From Chloroflexota bacterium (GTDB taxonomy: Bacteria; Chloroflexota; FW602-bin22; JACPRP01): a stretch of 10,900 nt of DNA. This document shows, in pieces, positions 7,085 through 10,900 of this stretch. The notes beneath the pieces were generated by a model that was not told where the DNA came from, did no database searches, and saw nothing but the letters and a program-made list of their open reading frames with translations. The stretch is taken from assembly GCA_016210495.1 (NCBI GenBank), contig JACQUC010000246.1, positions 1 to 10,900 of the forward strand, given 5' to 3'. Positions within the stretch are counted from its first letter, which is position 1. The number at the start of each line of letters is the position of its first letter. The translations under genes were made by a program, and so were the position numbers.

Positions 7085-7191
7085 TAACGGTCTCTCGATC
7101 CGACCGAGACGCCCGGCCAGAATGCCAAACGTCGGCCTGCCCCCTTCATCCGTGTGCACGCCCATTTCTCACATCTGCCTACCAACGGCGC

Positions 7192-7217
7192 GGGCGAACG
7201 CCGTTCTCCCCTACGTT
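7192..7217 (-). repeat. Palindromic intergenic repeat, copy 2 (inverted)
   Basis: The reverse complement of this stretch equals copy 1 except for one base (GGGGA instead of GGGGC before GAACG). The two copies face each other across 107 bp (7085-7191), in which I see no gene. The pair could fold into one long stem or be the ends of a tiny mobile element. Confidence 0.75.
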
Positions 7218-7277
7218 AAAACTAGGTGCCCAGCCGTTATCCCTCACTCAGCATTGACCTTAAGTTGATGCGCATGA

Positions 7278-7302
7278 GGCGACCCGCCGGGTCGTCCCTA
7301 CC
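7278..7302 (-). repeat. Palindromic intergenic repeat, copy 3 (diverged core)
   Basis: On the minus strand it reads GGTAGGGACGACCC followed by GGCGGGTCGCC. This keeps the GTAGGG lead and the CGA...TCGCC frame of the other two copies but has a different stem core (ACCC/GGGT in place of AAC/GTT). Both arms changed together, so pairing is kept. Confidence 0.6.
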
Positions 7303-7348
7303 AAGTTTCCACGAAGAGCACTAAGAAAACGATTAGTAGGCGCGTCTT

Positions 7349-7378
7349 ATCTTAGAGGATGCGGCGCTGCCACGTCAA
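7349..7378 (-). promoter_or_regulatory. Candidate promoter for the phosphofructokinase gene
   Basis: Minus strand: -35 TTGACG (7373-7378), 18-nt spacer, -10 TAAGAT (7349-7354, 4 of 6 consensus bases). The start near 7342 would give a leader of about 340 nt that carries all three palindromic repeats. No closer promoter was seen. Confidence 0.45.
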
Positions 7379-7428
7379 GAAAGGCATTGCCTAGCACTCA
7401 TTCAGGCGAACTATCGTCATATCGTCTA

Positions 7429-7457
7429 TTGACGCAGGCCGCCGACTAGGTTATACT
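7429..7457 (+). promoter_or_regulatory. Sigma70-type promoter for the RlpA-like gene and its leader RNA
   Basis: -35 TTGACG (7429-7434), 17-nt spacer, -10 TATACT (7452-7457). The start is predicted at about 7463-7465, exactly at the first base of the stem described for the leader RNA. Just before the -35, ATCGTCAT/ATCGTCTAT (7413-7429) is a short direct repeat that could be an operator. Confidence 0.75.
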
Positions 7458-7463
7458 ATTCCT

Positions 7464-7596
7464 TGTCCCAAGTGATTGAGTACGCTGTGCTCGATCATCT
7501 GCCAGACACCGATACATTTCGGTGCGGCCCACCGAGCGGAATGGGTTGGGGTCGGGGGTGGTCGAAGTGACAGTCAAAAGTCACTTGGGGCTTTTT
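7464..7596 (+). ncRNA. Structured leader RNA with mutually exclusive stems, candidate attenuator or riboswitch of unknown class
   Basis: P1: GTCCCAAGTGA (7465-7475) pairs with TCACTTGGGGC (7581-7591), 11 bp with one G-U, followed directly by TTTTT (7592-7596), so P1 itself completes an intrinsic terminator. Inside it are P2 TTGAG/CTCGA (7476-7480/7490-7494, one G-U), P3 CACCGA/TCGGTG (7507-7512/7519-7524, extended by GCC/GGC), and P4 CCCACC/GGTTGGG (about 7528-7550, one bulge), arranged as a multi-branch junction. The competing stem AAGTGAC (7565-7571)/GTCACTT (7580-7586) uses the same 3' strand as P1 and repeats P1's AAGTGA. The hallmark motifs of the c-di-AMP, c-di-GMP, cobalamin, SAM, TPP, FMN and lysine riboswitches were not found. 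It could instead be a free-standing small RNA that reads through to the gene. Confidence 0.6.
7581..7596 (+). terminator. Conditional intrinsic terminator (3' strand of P1 plus T-run)
   Basis: TCACTTGGGGC then TTTTT. The stem partner is either the distant 7465-7475 strand, with its base flush against the T-run, or the local AAGTGAC, which leaves a 5-nt gap before the T-run. The first should terminate better. It lies 29 nt before the TTG start of the downstream gene. Confidence 0.5.
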
Positions 7597-7625
7597 GTGC
7601 GATTTTCACGTGACCCGGAGGTATA

Positions 7626-8750
7626 TTGAAAAAGCGAATAATCGCGACCCTTTCCCGACTGGCTCCATCCAGCGAGGTGGTGCGTCGGGGCCTGGCGGCT
7701 GCTGTCCTGATTCCAATCGCATTCGCCGCCTCACCCAGTGGAATCGTCGCCGATTCGTCGCCGGACTTCGAGATCCCAAACGGGCATTTCTACAGCCAAG
7801 CTAACGGCCTATCACCTACCGACACGGATAAAGGTTACACTATCACCAACGATGAGGCCGTGCCTTTCTGGACCGTCTATCAACAACTGGGTGGTGTCCC
7901 CATCTTGGGCTACCCCGCTTCCCAAAGATTCACCTGGTTCGGCAGAGTCACGCAAGTTACCCAACGGGCCATCCTCCACTGGCACGAGGAAGAGAATCGA
8001 GTTGAGCTCGTCAATATCCTCGACTACCTCAGCCAGTTGGGCAAAGACGACTGGCTGAGCGACCAGAAGTGGATTCCCAAACCGCTTGAACACCTCGCGC
8101 AGGGTTCGGACGACGTCCTCGATGGGGTCCTCGACGCGCGACTTGCTCTACTGGATGAGGACGCGGGCATCAAGTACCATTTCTTCTCGAACCCCGCCGC
8201 CCAGCTTGTCTACGGACTCCCAATGTCCAGGGCGGAGGTCCACGGCACTGTTGTCACCATGCGCTTCCAGCGCGCAGCCGTTCAACGGTGGCTGATAGAC
8301 TCGGCCCAGGCCAAAGAGGGCGACGTGACGGCAATGAATATCGGAGACATCGCCAAGGAGCTTGGCGTGTTCCCCGCCGCCGCCCTCGAGCCCGTCGACG
8401 CTCCGGCGCCGCCTCCCAGTCGGGTTATGGCCAGCAGCCGGGGCGGAACAACCGGCGTGACCGGCCTGGCCACTTGGTATGGCGCTGGCTTCCACGGCCA
8501 ACTGATGCGGAACGAGGAGCCATACAATATGTACGATAGCTCCATAGCGGCGTCCAACATCCACGCTCTCGGTACCTTGCTGCGCGTGACGAACACCAGC
8601 ACAGGCAAGAGCATCATTGTACGTGTCGCCGATACTGGGGCCTTCTATTACCCAGTGGTCGTGGACCTCAGTTGGGCTGCCTTCAGCGAAATTGCCGACC
8701 CGGACGACGGCGTCATCGAGGTGACCGTCGAGCCCCTGCGAGACTCTTGA
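7626..8750 (+). CDS. Secreted RlpA-like double-psi beta-barrel protein with N-terminal LGFP-like units
   Basis: A 374-aa exported protein. Signal peptide: MKKR, then hydrophobic 22-36, with a probable cut after GIVA (42). Two related units follow at about 79-120 (FWTVYQQLGGVPILGYPAS...QRAILHW) and 186-224 (FFSNPAAQLVYGLPMS...QRAAVQRW), which resemble LGFP-type repeats of wall-associated proteins. After a Pro-rich linker, residues 279-369 match the RlpA/expansin-like barrel: ATWYGAGFHG, NMYDSSIAAS, LGTLLRVTNTSTGKSIIVRVADTGAF, VVVDLS. RlpA relatives bind or cleave peptidoglycan glycan strands. Here the TANGE-type motif is LMRNEEPY and AAH is AAS, so activity is uncertain; the DxG Asp (336) and DLS remain. 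TTG 7626 follows GGAGGT by only 3 nt, but MKKR fits a signal peptide. A strong promoter and a folded leader precede it. Confidence 0.85.
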   Translation: MKKRIIATLSRLAPSSEVVRRGLAAAVLIPIAFAASPSGIVADSSPDFEIPNGHFYSQANGLSPTDTDKGYTITNDEAVPFWTVYQQLGGVPILGYPASQRFTWFGRVTQVTQRAILHWHEEENRVELVNILDYLSQLGKDDWLSDQKWIPKPLEHLAQGSDDVLDGVLDARLALLDEDAGIKYHFFSNPAAQLVYGLPMSRAEVHGTVVTMRFQRAAVQRWLIDSAQAKEGDVTAMNIGDIAKELGVFPAAALEPVDAPAPPPSRVMASSRGGTTGVTGLATWYGAGFHGQLMRNEEPYNMYDSSIAASNIHALGTLLRVTNTSTGKSIIVRVADTGAFYYPVVVDLSWAAFSEIADPDDGVIEVTVEPLRDS

Positions 8751-8751
8751 T

Positions 8752-8763
8752 GTGAGGGCTCAC
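8752..8763. other. Short hairpin between convergent genes
   Basis: GTGAG/CTCAC around GG lies in the 14 bases between the stop of the RlpA-like gene and the stop of the histidine kinase gene. No T-run. It may slow polymerase from either side, but the evidence is weak. Confidence 0.25.
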
Positions 8764-8764
8764 C

Positions 8765-10048
8765 TTACGACACAACTGGTAGCGTAAAGGCGAACGTGCT
8801 TCCTTTGCCTAGCTCACTCTCGGCCCAGATCTTGCCCCCGTGCGCCTCCACAAGCATCCGCGTAATGAACAGGCCAAGACCAAGACCCTCGACCGCCCGC
8901 GCGCCCCTCGCACGGTAGAACCGCTCGAAAATATGGGGCAGGTCGTCGCCGTCGATCCCTGATCCGCGATCGGCTACTGATATCACAAGCTCCCCATTCT
9001 GCCAGAGAAAGCGAACTGTAACCTTACCCTCTGAGTACTTGAGCGCGTTGGTGAGAAGGTTTGTCAGAATTCGCTCCAGCCGGTCCGGATCGGCCAACAC
9101 CAGCGGCAACTCGCGAGATGGAGAGACGATCTCGACACGACTCATATCCAGAACACCGGCCATTCGCTCGCAGAGGTCGACCAAGAAGGATACCGCGTCC
9201 AATTGTCGCCGCCGCAGCTCTATTCCGCCGATCTCCAGGCGCGCCGCGTCCACCAAATCGTCGATCATGCTGTTCATCCGTCGGGCGCTGGCTCTTATGG
9301 CCGATAGACTGCGCACGAGCAAATCGTTCCGGCCAAGGGCCAGGGCGCGCTCGGCCAACTGCGTCTGCCCCACCACGATACTCAGCGGGGTGCGCAGATC
9401 GTGGGAGATCGTGTGCGTGAGGTCCTCCATGTTTCTGAGCAATCTGCTCAATTTCTCTGCCCGATGACGTACCTCCTCGTGCAGCCGCGCTACCTCCAGG
9501 GCCGTCGCCGCAGCCACCAGGATGCTCTCCAAGACGTCGGCGTGCTCGTCGATTCCCTCCGGATGAACGAAGTTGGCCGCTTCGAAAAAGCCAACTAACT
9601 GACCAGACGCCACCAGCGGCAAAGCCAGGTAGGATCGCAAAGCCACGCGACCAGCCATGTCGATCTGGGAACCCGAGGCTTCCGACCATTCGGGAATCAG
9701 CACCGCCCGCTTGCCTTCGACGACCGCGGCCGAAAACCCCACCCCCGCATCGAGGTCGTAACGAACAATGGGAGCCCCGACCGCCCTGTCCCAGCAAGGC
9801 CAGGGTCCATCCGCGCGCGAAACCACGAGGCGACACCGTTCCGCAGCAGTCAGTTCGGGAGCAACTTCCAGCAGAACGGCGGCAACCTGCGCCACGTCGA
9901 TGCAGGAAAGCAGCCGTTGCTGCACATCCGCTATCGCCACCTCTTCGGACATACGCCGCTCAAGCCGCCTTACGCGAGTCCTTAGCGTAGCGCTTGATTC
10001 ACGGGCTGACCTCTGTCCCTCAGAAACCGTCAATGCGCTACACGGCAT
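8765..10048 (-). CDS. Soluble GAF-domain sensor histidine kinase
   Basis: Autophosphorylating two-component kinase, 427 aa from ATG 10048. No membrane segment, so cytoplasmic. Layout, counted from the outer ATG 10054: N-terminal coiled coil about 22-50; GAF domain about 50-190, ending in the helix [22 protein letters not shown]; HisKA with phospho-acceptor H218 in [12 protein letters not shown]; ATPase with N-box [15 protein letters not shown]1 [10 protein letters not shown]-box IFERFYR, and G2 [19 protein letters not shown]. All catalytic boxes are intact. ATG 10048 is preferred over ATG 10054 because GGGGGG lies 7 nt before it and only 1 nt before the other. It overlaps the end of the B12-binding gene by 11 nt, which suggests translational coupling. 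No response regulator is visible in the window. It converges on the RlpA-like gene. Confidence 0.93.
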   Translation of the reverse strand: MPCSALTVSEGQRSARESSATLRTRVRRLERRMSEEVAIADVQQRLLSCIDVAQVAAVLLEVAPELTAAERCRLVVSRADGPWPCWDRAVGAPIVRYDLDAGVGFSAAVVEGKRAVLIPEWSEASGSQIDMAGRVALRSYLALPLVASGQLVGFFEAANFVHPEGIDEHADVLESILVAAATALEVARLHEEVRHRAEKLSRLLRNMEDLTHTISHDLRTPLSIVVGQTQLAERALALGRNDLLVRSLSAIRASARRMNSMIDDLVDAARLEIGGIELRRRQLDAVSFLVDLCERMAGVLDMSRVEIVSPSRELPLVLADPDRLERILTNLLTNALKYSEGKVTVRFLWQNGELVISVADRGSGIDGDDLPHIFERFYRARGARAVEGLGLGLFITRMLVEAHGGKIWAESELGKGSTFAFTLPVVS

Positions 10049-10757
10049 AAGCATACCCCCCGATCTCTACCAGGCCCTTCGCTACGCGAATCGCCTCGTA
10101 AGCGTTTGCCGCACAAGCATCGGCACCCACCCGCCGAAACAACTCGTGATCGCGTCTGAAGGGAGCACCACCCACCAGGAGTCGAAGATGATTGGCTCCC
10201 CGTCTGACCATCTCTTCCCTGACACCAGGAATCCTCTGCACTGCATCTGCCATCAAGGCCGACACGGCGATGATGCTAGCCTGCTCCGCCAGAGCCGTCT
10301 CGACAAAGCTCTCGGAACGCACGCTGAGGCCGAGGTCTGTGACCGCAAATCCAGCGCTGCGCAGGAACGCCGCCACGATCAACTTTCCCAGCCCGTGGTG
10401 ATCGCCATGCACTGTGCCGATCACCACCCTACCGATCGCCTTTTCCCCCGGTTTTGGCACAGGCGACAGCGTCTCAACGCTATCTCTCACTATGAGGCCG
10501 GCCACATATATCTGCGAAAGGCTTAGCTCGTGCTCTATCCAGGTGGACGCCATCGCCTCGACGGCTGGGCTCACCACTTCCTGCAAAAGCTCCGACTCGC
10601 GGAATCCCGACATTATCGCTTCGCGCAGCAAGCGCTGTGCCCTACGACGATCAGACTCCTGCAACGCCGCAAGATAATGCCAATACAGTTTTTGCTGTGG
10701 AATCTCTCGGCCGCCAATCGAGCCCGTGCCCTTCAACAATCCAGCATCAGCATCCAT
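10038..10757 (-). CDS. Cobalamin-binding protein (B12-binding cap plus Rossmann-like domain), probable sensory module
   Basis: A 239-aa cytoplasmic protein. The helical cap is at about 20-100 ([21 protein letters not shown]...[28 protein letters not shown]) and the B12 domain at about 108-239. The classic base-off/His-on signature is complete: D119-x-H121-x-x-G124, then 41 residues to SAL, then 27 to GG, exactly the spacing DxHxxG-41-SxL-26/28-GG. There is no methyltransferase or DNA-binding domain. The cap has the Trp of CarH-type photoreceptors, but the Glu-His ten residues on is replaced by Ile-Tyr. Start ATG 10757 has GGGAGG 8 nt upstream. The outer in-frame ATG 10793 lies within the -10 element and so would not be translated. 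Its 3' end overlaps the kinase gene, which suggests it feeds that kinase with a cobalamin, corrinoid-methyl or light signal. Confidence 0.88.
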   Translation of the reverse strand: MDADAGLLKGTGSIGGREIPQQKLYWHYLAALQESDRRRAQRLLREAIMSGFRESELLQEVVSPAVEAMASTWIEHELSLSQIYVAGLIVRDSVETLSPVPKPGEKAIGRVVIGTVHGDHHGLGKLIVAAFLRSAGFAVTDLGLSVRSESFVETALAEQASIIAVSALMADAVQRIPGVREEMVRRGANHLRLLVGGAPFRRDHELFRRVGADACAANAYEAIRVAKGLVEIGGYAYAV

Positions 10758-10791
10758 TTTGCAGACCTCCCACCCCCAGGTTACCATAAAC

Positions 10792-10797
10792 ATTATA
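10792..10797 (-). promoter_or_regulatory. -10 element of the B12-protein/kinase operon
   Basis: Minus-strand TATAAT in TAGTATAATG. Only a poor -35 match (TAGCTT, 18 nt upstream) is visible, so an activator may be needed. The start near 10785 gives a 28-nt leader that contains GGGAGG and leads to ATG 10757. Confidence 0.5.
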
Positions 10798-10900
10798 CTA
10801 CCTGATGGGACGCAAAAGCTAACGTGTGGATAGCTTAGCCGTAGTTATCATTATGAGGAGCGCGGTGAGGAGGGCGGGTCGGGCGGGGAGCGACGAAGAA

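Noticed and set aside
7464..7596. Canonical c-di-AMP (ydaO/yuaA) riboswitch
   Set aside because: The downstream gene type fits, but I find neither the GCCGAAUCC-like 5' motif nor the GACAGCUAACUCC-like 3' motif of that class.
7464..7596. 6S RNA or SRP RNA
   Set aside because: The fold is a multi-branch junction, not one long rod with a central bubble, and there is no SRP GGAAG...GCAGC tetraloop helix.
10757..10793. Longer start (ATG 10793) for the B12-binding protein
   Set aside because: It falls within the TATAAT -10 region, has no ribosome-binding site and adds a non-family peptide; ATG 10757 has GGGAGG at good spacing.
10853..10900. Plus-strand open frame starting ATGAGG at the window end
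   Set aside because: Only 16 codons are visible, with no ribosome-binding site or promoter; G-rich sequence of this kind stays open by chance.

Overview
The window is about 60% G+C and looks like a piece of a bacterial chromosome, most likely Chloroflexota. This is inferred from three things: a secreted protein with LGFP-like wall-associated units fused to an RlpA-type barrel, palindromic 'GTAGGGgCGA...TCGCCC' intergenic repeats of a kind I associate with that phylum, and a Rho that starts in the usual MNL(A/T)EL way. No tRNA, rRNA, CRISPR array, transposase or phage gene is visible.

Layout. 1-692 (-): 5' part of a nitrate/sulfonate-type ABC ATPase, cut by the window edge. 602-792: a run of short perfect hairpins. 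957-1595 (+): UlaG-like metallo-beta-lactamase-fold hydrolase, meeting rho (1600-2850, -) tail to tail with a 4-nt gap. rho has a near-consensus promoter about 400 nt upstream (3262-3291), so its leader is long and structured. 3094-3645 (+): an open frame whose last 79 codons are the C-terminal end of a MacA-type efflux adaptor and whose first part is not. It is followed by a MacB-like permease lacking an ATPase domain (3696-4937) and an anchored protein with two DUF5666-like units (4972-5760). 5770-7002 (-): a phosphofructokinase with pyrophosphate-type signatures. 7003-7625: a divergent regulatory region with three palindromic repeats, two opposed promoters and a compact RNA fold. 7626-8750 (+): the RlpA-like secreted protein. 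8765-10048 and 10038-10757 (-): a soluble GAF histidine kinase overlapping the 3' end of a stand-alone cobalamin-binding protein gene.

How they work together. The last two genes look like one translationally coupled sensory unit: the B12 protein would be the ligand or light module and the kinase the output. The permease and the DUF5666 protein look like the surviving part of an efflux or lipoprotein-export operon that has lost most of its adaptor and has no ATPase nearby.

The most interesting signal is at 7464-7596. A strong promoter places the start of transcription at the 5' strand of an 11-bp stem. The 3' strand of that stem runs straight into TTTTT and can instead be taken by a local hairpin. 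This has the architecture of an attenuator or riboswitch controlling the cell-wall gene, and I do not recognise its class.
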